A stretch of 31,571 bases of DNA, taken from Leishmania donovani. Its lineage: Eukaryota; Euglenozoa; Kinetoplastea; Trypanosomatida; Trypanosomatidae. The notes beneath the pieces were generated by a model. That model did no database searches. It was given only the letters and a program-made list of their open reading frames with translations, and was not told where the DNA came from. The stretch is from contig NC_018255.1 of assembly GCF_000227135.1 (NCBI RefSeq), positions 984,463-1,016,033 of the forward strand. The letters run 5' to 3'. Positions 9,596-18,530 of this stretch are shown here, piece after piece (position 1 is the stretch's first letter; the number at the start of each line of letters is the position of its first letter). Position numbers and translations under genes: made by a program.

Positions 9596-10157
9596 ACCAA
9601 GCGATGATGACTAGGAGATCTGCAGCATTTGCCGGCGGCTGCCATATGCCCGTCGCCTTCTCCTTCCTCCTCACATTGGGCTGCGCTCTACCTCCGAGAG
9701 GAGCAGGCCTGGGGTGTGATCTGACCCCTCTGCGTGTGTGGGTGTGTGGGTGACATGACGTGAGATGTGTGAGCTGACGTGTGCCTCTGGCATGACGCGG
9801 TGACCCATACGTGCGATGTCAGCCCTGCCTGCTCTCTTGCTGCTCGCCCCCCTCCCCTTTTCCTTCACTCACCTTCCCCAAGTGCTTCTCACTTCACAGT
9901 GATGCTGCGTGTGACTGGGCTCTCGCTATCCGTCTGCACCTCTGTGCAGACGGTTTTGTGTGCACAGGCGCGCACATGCGCAAGAGGCACCCCAGCTGTG
10001 ATCCAGTGCATGTACTCCTGCGACCTCTCTCTCCCTGCGCGTTGCTACACGTGGTTTCTCTTGTGTGCAATGGTGCCGCTTGGCCCCTCCCTCTCTTTCT
10101 CTCACGCCGTCCGTACCACCACCACCACCACTCCTCTCCATTCAACTCTTGTATGTG

Positions 10158-10161
<4 letters not shown>

Positions 10162-10191
<30 letters not shown>
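10162..10191. repeat. (AC)15 microsatellite
   Basis: An uninterrupted AC dinucleotide run lies immediately upstream of the poly-pyrimidine tract that precedes the acyl-CoA dehydrogenase gene. Confidence 0.95.
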
Positions 10192-10194
<3 letters not shown>

Positions 10195-10195
10195 C

Positions 10196-10248
10196 GCGTC
10201 TCTCTTCGCGGACTCCCACCATTCCCCTCTGCCTGCTGACACGCGGAG
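10196..10248 (+). promoter_or_regulatory. Spliced-leader acceptor for the acyl-CoA dehydrogenase gene
   Basis: A pyrimidine-rich tract (10196-10232) is followed by the first AG at 10247-10248; further AGs occur at 10251-10276. The resulting leader of about 140 nt contains no ATG before 10391. This supports 10391 as the real start and rules out the open but ATG-less upstream extension. Confidence 0.6.
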
Positions 10249-10390
10249 AAAGCAACACACAGAAGGGCTTCGCCAGTCGTGCCTATCCCACACGTTATCT
10301 TGCTTATTCCTTTCCCTTGTTATTTGTTCACTCGTGGAACGCCATCTCTCGCTCCCTCGATCTTGTATCCGTCTCCCTCCCTCCTTCATC

Positions 10391-12280
10391 ATGCTCCGTC
10401 GCGTGTGCTCTTCGGCAGCGGCCTCCCACGCCGCTGCTGTGACGATGGCTTTGCGCAGCCTCACCTACCAACCGCGCATCCGCGACGTGCAGTTTCTGTA
10501 CGAGGAGGTTTTCAACATGTACGACCACTACAAGAATTTGGGCAAGAACGGTGCTGGTGGATCTGACAGCGTGGTCACGAAGGAATTGATGGATGCGCTG
10601 CTGGAGGAGAGCTCGAAGCTTGCGGTGCAGACGTTGTTTCCGTTGTACGAGTCCAGCGACAGCGAGGGCTGCGTGCTGAAGGACGGCAACGTGACGACGC
10701 CCAATGGCTTCAAGGAGGCGTACCAGGCGCTCACGGCGGGCGGCTGGACCGGTATTAATGAGGCCGAGAAGTACGGTGGGCAGGCGCTGCCTCTGTCGGT
10801 CGGGTTCACGACACGTGAAATGATAGCGACAGCGAATTGGGGTTTCAGCATGTATTCCGGGCTGTCTCTGGGTGCCTGCCGCACTCTCATGTCATGGGCG
10901 AGCGACGAGTTGAAGGACCAGTACCTGCCTAAACTGGTGAGTGGCGAGTGGAGCGGGACAATGTGCCTGACGGAGCCGCAGTGCGGGACGGACCTGTCAC
11001 AAGTGAAGACGAAGGCGGAGCCGTCCGGCGACGGCAAGTCGTACCGCATCACCGGGACGAAGATCTTCATTTCCGCCGGCGACCACGACCTGACGGACAA
11101 CATTATTCACGTCGTGCTTGCACGGCTGCCGAACTCGCTGCCGTCGACGAAGGGGCTGTCGCTGTTCCTTGTGCCGCGGCATGTTGTGAACGATGACGGG
11201 TCACTGGAGGCTGCGAAGAATGTGGAGTGCATTGCGCTGGAGAAAAAGATGGGGATCAAGGGCAGCTCGACGTGCCAGCTGAGCTTCCACAACTCTGTGG
11301 GGTATCTGATCGGCGAGCCGAGCGCCGGGATGAAGCAGATGTTCACGTTCATGAACGCCGCGCGAGTCGGGTGCGCGCTGGAGGGCGTCTGCCACGCGGA
11401 GCTTGCGTTCCAGAACGGGCTGCGGTACGCGCGCGAGCGGCGATCTATGCGTGCGCTTGGCGGCACAAAGGAACCGGAGATGGTAGCGGACCGGATCATC
11501 TGCCACGCGAACGTGCGGCAGAATGTGCTGTTCGCGAAGGCTATTGCGGAGGGCGGGCGCGCGCTGCTGCTGGACGTTGGGCGGCTGCTGGACCTGCACG
11601 CCGCTGCGCCAGACGCTGCAACCGCGGAGGCGCTGGACCACGAGATCGGCTTCTACACGCCGATCGCGAAGGCGTGTGTGACGGAGTGGGGGGTGGAGGC
11701 AGCAAGCCGGTTGCTGCAAGTGTGGGGCGGGCACGGGTACATCAAGGGCAACGGGATGGAGCAGATCCTGCGCGACTCGCGCATCGGAACCATCTACGAG
11801 GGCACGACCGGCGTGCAGGCACTGGACTTCATTGGCCGCAAGGTGCTGAGCACGAAGGGCGGCAACCAGGCAAAACGGTTCGGGAAGCGCGTGAGCAAGC
11901 TTGCGCGGGCGCACATGCTGTCGACCGGTGCACTGGGGCGGTACGGGCGGCAGCTGTGGCTGATGCAGAAGCAGTGGCGGATTGCGACGACCCGGATCGG
12001 GCTGATGGCGTTGAAAAACCGCGACGCCGCCGCCGCGTCGTCGGAGGACTTCCTGATGTACACGGGATACATGACTCTTGGGTACTACTGGCTGCGGATG
12101 GCGGAGGTAGCCCATTGCAAGGTGGCAGCCGGCCAGGACGCGGACGGGTTCTACCAGACGAAGCTGGACACGTGCGAGTACGTGTTCACGCGCATTCTGC
12201 CGCGCGCTGAGGCGCACAGGAGGGTCATGCAGGCGGAGCCGACGCTGTGCGCGTATAAGGAGGAGAACTGGGACATCTGA
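10391..12280 (+). CDS. Acyl-CoA dehydrogenase, mitochondrial, long DmdC/FadE-like type
   Basis: This 629-residue flavoprotein should oxidise an acyl-CoA to the 2,3-enoyl-CoA, passing electrons to FAD and then probably to electron-transfer flavoprotein in the mitochondrion. The first 24 residues (MLRRVCSSAAAS...) are Arg/Ser/Ala-rich without acids, like a mitochondrial targeting peptide. Family landmarks are the FAD-binding signature MCLTEPQCGTDLSQ starting at residue 191, the middle beta domain, a GGHGYIKGNGMEQILRD stretch, and RIGTIYEGTTGVQ (468-474 IYEGTTG), where E470 is the likely catalytic base. The length of about 600 residues, with an extra C-terminal domain after the catalytic Glu, matches the DmdC/FadE-type subgroup rather than the classical 400-residue medium-chain enzymes. 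The substrate cannot be told from sequence alone. The coding strand is uniformly GC3-rich and shows no breaks. Confidence 0.95.
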   Translation: MLRRVCSSAAASHAAAVTMALRSLTYQPRIRDVQFLYEEVFNMYDHYKNLGKNGAGGSDSVVTKELMDALLEESSKLAVQTLFPLYESSDSEGCVLKDGNVTTPNGFKEAYQALTAGGWTGINEAEKYGGQALPLSVGFTTREMIATANWGFSMYSGLSLGACRTLMSWASDELKDQYLPKLVSGEWSGTMCLTEPQCGTDLSQVKTKAEPSGDGKSYRITGTKIFISAGDHDLTDNIIHVVLARLPNSLPSTKGLSLFLVPRHVVNDDGSLEAAKNVECIALEKKMGIKGSSTCQLSFHNSVGYLIGEPSAGMKQMFTFMNAARVGCALEGVCHAELAFQNGLRYARERRSMRALGGTKEPEMVADRIICHANVRQNVLFAKAIAEGGRALLLDVGRLLDLHAAAPDAATAEALDHEIGFYTPIAKACVTEWGVEAASRLLQVWGGHGYIKGNGMEQILRDSRIGTIYEGTTGVQALDFIGRKVLSTKGGNQAKRFGKRVSKLARAHMLSTGALGRYGRQLWLMQKQWRIATTRIGLMALKNRDAAAASSEDFLMYTGYMTLGYYWLRMAEVAHCKVAAGQDADGFYQTKLDTCEYVFTRILPRAEAHRRVMQAEPTLCAYKEENWDI

Positions 12281-12694
12281 TCACGTGGCACACATGCGGT
12301 GCGTGGCTGCTGGTGCTGTCGGAGGGGGGGGGGTGAGCTAGTCGTGCGAGGACGCTTCTTTCCTGCTTCCCAGGTGTCCCTTTCGTGACGTGCGTTCGTA
12401 AGCCTCTTGGCACAGCGGCCAACGATTCTCGCACCTGCAGATTGTTTGCACGCCGTCCCTCGCGCCTCCTCCGCCCCACTAGCCTGCCTGTTTAGACACC
12501 CCGGATGCCGCCCCATCGTGAAGGATGGAGGGCATGCATGTCTCACTCTCACCATCCCTCCACTTCCTCGCTCTGAAGAACATTAAGAGGTTCCGACACG
12601 GCGAAATCACGCGAGCAAACGCCGTTGGGGGAGGACAGGAGGATGCGCCTCTCCGCGATGTTTCTTCTTTTCTGTTTGCGCTGCCCTCTCTCTC

Positions 12695-12725
12695 TCTCGG
12701 CGCTTATGGATGGCAAGCGCCGAGA
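12695..12725 (+). other. Hairpin in the acyl-CoA dehydrogenase 3' flank
   Basis: TCTCGGCGCTT (12695-12705) pairs perfectly with AAGCGCCGAGA (12715-12725) across a 9-nt loop, giving an 11-bp stem about 415 nt after the stop codon. It lies upstream of the SIDER2 copy and may be in the same 3' UTR. Confidence 0.7.
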
Positions 12726-12880
12726 CCCCGCGCGATAGAACGAGCCGCTGCGTGTGTGTGTGTTTTCTGACGCTTTTCACTCTCTTCGTCTCTGCGCGTG
12801 TGTGGCTGGCCCGCCTCTCTCTTGCTGAAGAACGATATGTCGATGTTCTCATCGTTTTATTTCCGACGTTGATGACGGGA

Positions 12881-13493
12881 CCCTGATGATGCCGGCTCAT
12901 CTCCGTGTGTGAAATCCGAGTGCCCGCGCACGTCCCACACCCTCTACTCTCTCTCTCTCTATGTGCTGTGGAGGAGGGGGCAGCGGAAGCCCGGCAGCCC
13001 CTCCCTCCTCCAGCCCTGCCGATTGCCGGACCCCACTTCTCGCTGTGGCAGGGCCGCGCGCATGAGACTTGGGGAGGTCAGTGCGATGCGTCGCTACTGA
13101 TGCCGGCGGGTGAGGTCGTGGGTGGTGCTGCCTCGGAGCGACCTGCGACCGTGCACACGCTTGTGCCACCCATGTGACTAGGCCGCGTGACTCGAACGCA
13201 TCCCACACCCGACCCTCACACGGCCCACTGGTGCTGCGGGGAGCCTGCGCCACTCGTGGGGACGCACCAGGTGGCGGCCGACATGATGCGGCTGGCTGCG
13301 AGGCGACGCGCGAAGCGCAGGGGTGAGTGGAGCTGGAGGCAGGGGCCTTGCGCAGGTCACCGAGTCGGTGCATTGCCGTACCTCTTGTCAACGTCTGCCT
13401 CGCGCCGCGCGGATGGGAGGGGGGCCTGTGACCGGCCCGCGGGCGATCGAGTGTGGCGTTCAGCTCATGTTCCGTGGCATCGAATGAACACGT
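12881..13493 (+). mobile_element. SIDER2: SIDER2-type retroposon, copy 1 (sense)
   Basis: This is a 613-nt element beginning CCCTGATGATGCCGGCTCAT. The start resembles the conserved 5' signature of trypanosomatid ingi/L1Tc retroposons (CCCTG-N5-GCCGGC...). It ends with GGCATCGAATGAACACGT. It is nearly identical to 28519-29127, with about four substitutions and one (CT)2 indel. A possible 9-nt target-site duplication, ACGTTGATG, occurs at 12866-12874 and 13490-13498, though its first bases overlap the element end. The element lies about 600 nt downstream of the acyl-CoA dehydrogenase stop, where SIDER2s commonly sit in 3' UTRs and can lower mRNA stability. It has no credible coding capacity, although it carries a long antisense open frame (13538-12897). 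Confidence 0.85.
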
Positions 13494-14042
13494 TGATGCG
13501 AAAACGATTTCTCCTTTATTCTGTGCGTGTGGGGGCATGCTGTTGTTTGATGTGTTCTTGAGGAATTTCCTTTACTTCTGCGTTTCTGTTTTGCTTTTTT
13601 CGGTCGCGATTTTCGACTTCAGCGCGCGTGCCTGTGCATGAGCTTGTGCTGTGCCTGTGCTTTCCCCATTCCCCTCTCTTAAGAGGTGCTCCTTGTGCAG
13701 CACTCAACGCACACCCGCTCTCTTTTTCTCTGTATTTTTCTCGCGCGACCTCGCCGTGTGTATGCGCTTGGGGCTTGTGCGGGTGTCTGTAAGGGCTCCT
13801 CTGGTGTAGTCGCGTGGGTTGGTGCCTTCTCCTCCCTCATGATCCAAAGACTCTGAAGGGGGAGGTGGAGAGGGAGGCTCGTTGCCCCTGATGACAGACA
13901 CGCAGGCCCGCGCCGGAGTGCTCAACCGCAATTCTTCTTCTTGACCTTCTCCCTCTCCCTCCGCGATGTTGTGCTTTCTCGTCTTTCTTGGACTTGTCTC
14001 CCCATTCTTTTCGATTGTGCGAGTCGACTTTGCCTTTGCTTT

Positions 14043-14071
14043 NNNNNNNNNNNNNNNNNNNNNNNNNNNNN
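14043..14071. other. Assembly gap (29 N)
   Basis: This is a run of 29 unknown bases in intergenic DNA, about 550 nt downstream of SIDER2 copy 1. The real length of the missing sequence is unknown. No supported gene crosses it. Confidence 1.
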
Positions 14072-14825
14072 TCGGCCAATACGATGCAAGCGGTGTGAAG
14101 GTGCACGCATGCGCATGTTTTGGTGCCTTTGGGGTGCCTCTGGCGTTTTCGGCTCGATGCACGCGCGTACACACACACACACATGTATGTGTCGAGCAAC
14201 TCAAGCCCTTGTATGTGCTGCTGCTGCTCTCTTTTTTTTTCTCTGATGGATCCCCCCCCTTTCACAGCCCCCTTCCCTTCTCCCTTTTTTGCCCTCTTTG
14301 CGAAATTTCTTCTTTTTTTTGTCTCTGTCTTGCACCGGCCACGTCCCGTGGCGCCGACTCACACACACACACACACGCATACATACATACAAATCTCCCT
14401 GAGTGCGCCTGTGTGTGCGTGTGTGTGTGTGTTGCTGCTGTTGTATGTCTGTGGTGGCGTATGCGTGACATGGCGATCAAAGATGCATCTCTCCGGGCCC
14501 CGTGTGCGCCCGCGCGTGTGAGGCGCGAAGGAGGCAACACGAATGGGAGTCCGTGCTTGCGAAGGCAGCCGCTTGAAGACACATCGCGTCGTCTCCCCCA
14601 GTCGCGTCGGGTCTCGGCGCTCGTCTCACGAGCGTCTTTATATGTGTGCGTGTGTGATCAGACCACCACCCTTCTGTCTTCGCGCTGCGTGCCTCTTGAC
14701 CGTTTCTCCTTTCTCTTCCCTCGCTCCACGCCCAGCCATCCTTCGCCGGTACGTGCGAGTTGGGGCGTGCGTATGTGTGCCAGCACTCCGACTCGCTGCC
14801 TTTATAAAAATGAATTTAGAATAGG

Positions 14826-14922
14826 CTTGCCTTCTCTCGCCCTCTCGCTCCGCACCCTCTCTCTCGTCCTCGCCTCCTCTTGCGTTTGCCTGGGCTCACC
14901 TGCGATCGCCACCTGATTCGAG
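14826..14922 (+). promoter_or_regulatory. Spliced-leader acceptor for the R3H gene
   Basis: A strong CT-rich tract (about 14829-14890) is followed by the first AG at 14921-14922. The predicted leader of about 110 nt has no ATG before 15033, which supports that start codon. Confidence 0.65.
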
Positions 14923-15032
14923 TTGTGGACCGGCTCGCGCAGCAACACGGCTTACACGAACTCTGCTAGACACCACACCTCCCCCACTCGCACGCCCATA
15001 CGAGCCGCGTTTGTAGCACCATAGCTGCAGCG

Positions 15033-16955
15033 ATGGACGCACGTGCCAGCATGCGTGCGATATTGGAGAGCGCGCGGCAGTCGATCCGCAATCGTGCCGC
15101 CAATCCCACCGGCAAGACTGTCCTGAAGAAGGGGCGGACTCTTGAGGATTCGGCGTCGTCCAGCCGCCACCCCCAACCCACGGTGCAGCCGACGCCCTCC
15201 TCCCCCGCCTTGGACGTTGCAGAGGGGCTTCACTTTCAGAAGGATACGGCTAGTGATGCGGATGCGGCCACGGCGGAGGCGACTGCGCTGCATGCAAAGG
15301 AAAATCAAATGCGGTTCGTGCGGCACTACCATCGCCTGCTGCTCGCCTTCATCGAGGACAAGTCCAAGTACGAGCTGGAGCTGCCGAACCTCTCCTCACT
15401 GGACCGTATGGTTGTCCACGCCTTGGCGGAGAAGTGCAATCTGTCACACGAGTCCACCGGCGACCGCGCAGATCGCGTGATGCACCTCAAGAAGGATATT
15501 TTGTTCTTCCAGAACCCCGAGGCGGCGAAGCAGGTGAACCTCGACGACATCATTGAGCGAGTTTCGTGGAAGGAGAGCAAGTTCCAGATTCGCTACGTAC
15601 GGTCGGCGAACCCAGCACAGGTTGCAATCGGTGACATCGGAAGCTACGCTGACGAGGACGCTCTCGAGAAGATCGAGCGGTTTCGCCGTGCCACCGACGA
15701 GTACCGACACGCCACGGACATGGGCTACACCCAACAGGAGCTGCTGCTGGCCGAGGCCGGTATCAAGGGTGAAGGCGCTGACGCCGCGGACGGGGAGGGC
15801 TATGCGGTCTCTGGGAGACTGGAGGAGATCTTGAGCCGACCAGACACGTCCTCTACCCCGGCCATTACGACGGGGCCAGTGCCCGCGGTGACCTCATCTC
15901 CGCCTCCGCCACTGTCGTCATCGACGTCCACGATTGCGGCTGCAATGGCGCGGTCCAAGGCAACGGCGGCGGCCAATGCTGTTAAAGAGGCCGCGACCGC
16001 AACGACGATTTACTACGATGAGGTGTGCCGAACGTGCGGCTCACGAGCGCGGCTGGGTGGATCACCGCAAGGATGGAGGTGCAGCCACTACTGCGCGCAT
16101 TGCACCCGTCAGTCCATTTGGTGCTTGGAGGAAGTGCCGATCAAGGAGGAACCGGCGAAGCACCACAAGCGAAGGCGCGACAGGGCGTCGTCGGCCGAGG
16201 ATGGAGGCGAGAGTGGCCGCCGGCGGCGTGGCGAGCCGGCCGTGGAGGAGATCGATCGCGAGGAGGGTGAGGACGACGACGCTGTCCGGCACTCCGGCTC
16301 GCGAAGTCGCGGCAGCAGCGGTGAAGAGGACGCGGACGAGGCCCTCACTTCGGAGGACGTGGTGGAGATGGCGGCGACGAATGACTTTAGTGCCAAGGAC
16401 ATGAACTGGTTGCGCGAGTTTGCCTCACGTGGGACGGCACATGTGGCTGACCAGATCGCCTTCTGCATCGACTTTGGTGACCTTACCGAGGCACGCGTGT
16501 TCCGCCGCTACGGCGGCGCAGCGGCACCGTCGGAGGATGCATGCTGGTATGTTGTTCTTCGTGAAGTGCGAGAGCTGTCCTTGACGGTGTCGGACCTCGT
16601 GCGGGAGCTGTTGAACGAGACCTTCGTGGACCTGTCGTCGGCTGCTGCACAAGATGGCGACGAGAGAACCACATCGGCTCCCGCAGTGGAGGCCATTCAC
16701 ACGGAGGAAGCGGAGGAGTGCGCGATGGACCACCTCGGCATCGCCTTTCCGAACCTCTCCGTGTACGGCACCGACTGCGTGGCGGTGTGCCAGCTACGTC
16801 CTGCCGTGCGATGGGCCTCCGTGCCCCGGCTGCCCATTCGTGAGGAGGCCCTTCATCACCTGCGGCAGCGCTACGGCGCACGGCACGTGTTCCCGACGCA
16901 GTCGCTCGAGGAGGCGGTGCGACGCGCTGCCGAGTCTGATTCGCCCTCCTCCTGA
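15033..16955 (+). CDS. R3H-domain protein with a central cysteine cluster
   Basis: This 640-residue protein carries an R3H domain at about 95-152. It includes the defining R-x3-H (R125, H129) in LDRMVVHALAEKCNLSHEST. R3H domains bind single-stranded nucleic acids. A helical region (165-265) follows, with ERVSWKESKFQIRYVRS, then a Pro/Ser/Thr linker. Next comes a Cys cluster at 332-364: C332-x2-C335-x14-C350-x3-C354-x2-C357-x6-C364, with His352 and His356 between them. This looks like a zinc-binding module that I cannot assign to a named family. A basic stretch, KHHKRRRDR (377-385), could be a nuclear localisation signal. Acidic linkers and a structured C-terminal part (about 455-640) follow. 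It is probably an RNA-binding or RNP-associated protein, which is inference from R3H alone. The start is the first ATG after the acceptor. Confidence 0.9.
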   Translation: MDARASMRAILESARQSIRNRAANPTGKTVLKKGRTLEDSASSSRHPQPTVQPTPSSPALDVAEGLHFQKDTASDADAATAEATALHAKENQMRFVRHYHRLLLAFIEDKSKYELELPNLSSLDRMVVHALAEKCNLSHESTGDRADRVMHLKKDILFFQNPEAAKQVNLDDIIERVSWKESKFQIRYVRSANPAQVAIGDIGSYADEDALEKIERFRRATDEYRHATDMGYTQQELLLAEAGIKGEGADAADGEGYAVSGRLEEILSRPDTSSTPAITTGPVPAVTSSPPPPLSSSTSTIAAAMARSKATAAANAVKEAATATTIYYDEVCRTCGSRARLGGSPQGWRCSHYCAHCTRQSIWCLEEVPIKEEPAKHHKRRRDRASSAEDGGESGRRRRGEPAVEEIDREEGEDDDAVRHSGSRSRGSSGEEDADEALTSEDVVEMAATNDFSAKDMNWLREFASRGTAHVADQIAFCIDFGDLTEARVFRRYGGAAAPSEDACWYVVLREVRELSLTVSDLVRELLNETFVDLSSAAAQDGDERTTSAPAVEAIHTEEAEECAMDHLGIAFPNLSVYGTDCVAVCQLRPAVRWASVPRLPIREEALHHLRQRYGARHVFPTQSLEEAVRRAAESDSPSS

Positions 16956-17035
16956 ACAGGAGGGACGCGTTTGCTTTCGAAGCACCTGCTGATGGACTCG
17001 TCGTTCTTCTCACTCTTCGCCACTCGCACTCGAAA

Positions 17036-17580
17036 TTCAGATGCCTCACTCTGTGTGTCAGCACACGTGCGACCAATGGTTGCATGGAGAACTTCCGCCA
17101 CCCCCATATGCACGCACAGACATACACACATGTGAGGTGGATGTGATGGAAGTCGCCGATGTTCGTCCTCCCTGCGCATCCCCAGCGAGCGAGAGAGGAT
17201 TGTGTTCTATGCGCTGTGGCCCCCTGCCTCCCTCTCTCGGACCTTACTTGATGCGTGTGCCTTTCTACGAGCAATGGCGACCTGGGCGTAACTGTAAGCA
17301 ACAAAAACTTGACGCGCACGCACTCAGGAACCCAGGGGGATGGAGAACACAAAGGATTGGTGAACCTCGTTGGAGGGGAGGGCGAGTGGCAGCACCTCAT
17401 CTAAGGTGGTGGTGATGGTGGTGGGGGGCCAGTCTTTCCTTTCCTTTCTTCGTCAGCAGGGGCATGGGCCGACGTGAGGGTGCTGCGACAGGCTGTCCTT
17501 GGCGCGCCCAACGAAATGCGCCAGCGAAGCTTGCGTGTGCGTGCCTGGCTGCAGTGGCATTCGACCGGAAAGAAAGACGA
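17036..17580 (+). mobile_element. SIDER2: Degenerate SIDER2-type retroposon, sense
   Basis: Patchy similarity in the right order to the two good SIDER2 copies marks this as an eroded element. The start has GATGCCTCACTCTGTGTGT, against GATGCCGGCTCATCTCCGTGTGTG in the good copies. TCTATGCGCTGTGG (about 17208-17221) matches TCTATGTGCTGTGG. GGACCTTACTTGATGCGTGTG (about 17240) matches GGACCCCACTTCTCGCTGTG. The end is GTGGCATTCGACCGGAAAG (17554 onward), against GTGGCATCGAATGGACACG. The span of about 545 nt fits the family. It lies in the 3' flank of the R3H gene. The call rests on alignment by eye. Confidence 0.6.
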
Positions 17581-18321
17581 GGCCCATCACTGACAAGGAC
17601 AGCTGTACGCGCACATGCTTTGTCTGATGTGGACACCCATTTCCGCACAGGCACGCGACCGACAAGCATGGGCCACCCCTCCTCGCCACCTCAGAGAGGG
17701 ATGGATGCGACGCACTCGCACACATGCACGTGAGCGCACATATGTTTCTTGATGCCTTTATCACTGTGAGAGGGGAGAACGCGCATGTAGGCGGACACAC
17801 ACTCGCCCACTGCTGGATGTGCTGGTCTGTGGAGAGAGGACGATGGAGGAGGGTGGACGATGCCATTGTCGGCCCGCCTGTCTTCGTTCCTTCATCCCGA
17901 TTCTCGACACCTCCCTCTTCCTCGCGCGGCTCGGTGCGCTGCTTTTCGTCTATCATCGTCCGTCTCCTTCTCTTCTCTCCCATCGCCGCCGCCGCCGCCT
18001 CCTTTTGTTGCTTTCCTTTGCTTCGCCCGTTTCGTTCAGGCCGCGTCTTCCATCTCAAGGCGAGGGCAGTATTTGCTGCTTGTGTGCATGGACGTAACGG
18101 TGGCAACGTGACGCGGTTGCCAGCACACGAGATTCAGCATCCCTGCAGAGCTACGCGAGCTACTCCCATGCACACAGGGGGGCGGCGCACACCCATCCAC
18201 AGAAATACGCCCGCCTCATTCCTTCGTAACCAGAGTTACGCACAGACGCTTGCCTCTTCTATCGGCGGCACCAACCCATCAGCGTTCAAGACGGACCGCG
18301 CGACTGCATTGACTTCAAGCA

Positions 18322-18349
18322 CACCGTCTTCTCTCCGTGTCCCTTGCAG
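18322..18349 (+). promoter_or_regulatory. Preferred spliced-leader acceptor for the PIF1 helicase gene
   Basis: A pyrimidine-rich tract ends in TTGCAG with AG at 18348-18349. It gives a leader of about 180 nt without an upstream ATG. The longer tract ending at 18039 is the alternative. Confidence 0.5.
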
Positions 18350-18530
18350 AGCGTCTTTCCAGTGGGCGTGTGCGACCAAAACGGCAAGGAAGGAGGGGTC
18401 TGGTGGGACGCATCATTCGACAACGGGGCCGGCCGTCGCAGCTGCAGGGGCGCACACAGGGAGAAAAAGGCAGACGGAGCAGAGGAGAGGTGGCTGAGGG
18501 CAGAAGCTTACGCTGTGCGCTGAAGGGGCG

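Larger units (their letters stand above)
6463..10390 (+). other. Long intergenic region between eIF4E-3 and acyl-CoA dehydrogenase
   Basis: This 3.9 kb stretch has no convincing gene. Frames on both strands encode biased peptides derived from CA, GT, CT and G runs. It contains TGG repeats (about 6516-6535), a poly-G run (7390-7399), poly-C runs (7528-7540 and 8043-8053), a TA-rich block (8691-8710), an antisense degenerate SIDER2 (8791-9264), a (GGGA)n tract (9568-9595), and a (AC)15 tract just upstream of the next gene. Several strong poly-pyrimidine tracts occur. The length would allow a long, regulatory 3' UTR for eIF4E-3, but its true end cannot be read from sequence alone. Confidence 0.6.
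12281..15032 (+). other. Intergenic region between acyl-CoA dehydrogenase and the R3H gene
   Basis: This 2.75 kb stretch has no supported gene. It contains a hairpin (12695-12725), an intact-looking SIDER2 copy (12881-13493), a 29-base run of N (14043-14071), CA and GT microsatellites (14361-14376 and 14411-14432), and long pyrimidine tracts leading into the acceptor of the next gene. Frames crossing it are low-complexity or belong to the SIDER2 element. Confidence 0.65.
16956..18530 (+). other. Intergenic region between the R3H gene and PIF1, with acceptor candidates
   Basis: This 1.6 kb stretch has no supported gene. It holds a degenerate sense SIDER2 (about 17036-17580), a GGT/GGTGAT-rich patch (about 17404-17428), and a long poly-pyrimidine region (17878-18037) ending in AG at 18038-18039. 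A second tract (18322-18347) with AG at 18348-18349 lies closer to the helicase start. From 18350 to 18531 there is no ATG, whereas a leader starting at 18039 would contain upstream ATGs. The nearer acceptor therefore fits the start better. Confidence 0.6.

Noticed and set aside
9779..10390. Upstream open frame continuous with acyl-CoA dehydrogenase
   Set aside because: The predicted spliced leader has no start before 10391. The upstream part reads through an (AC)n tract and poly-pyrimidine DNA, and a targeting peptide begins at 10391.
11201..12217. 338-codon minus-strand frame inside acyl-CoA dehydrogenase
   Set aside because: It is a shadow of a strongly supported gene and arises from GC-rich third positions.
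13180..13215. B-box-like GCGTTCGAGTC on the minus strand inside SIDER2
   Set aside because: The T-arm stem does not pair properly and no acceptor stem or A box is present, so it is not a tRNA or an obvious RNA polymerase III promoter.
12897..13538. Long antisense open frame in SIDER2 copy 1 (and 28582-29265 in copy 2)
   Set aside because: Both copies are nearly identical, so conservation gives no independent support. SIDER2 elements are non-coding and the peptide is Arg/Pro/Ala-biased as expected for GC-rich antisense DNA.
17724..18497. 257-codon + strand frame upstream of PIF1
   Set aside because: It crosses the main poly-pyrimidine tract and its acceptor, and it has Ala/Ser/Arg-biased composition with no domain.
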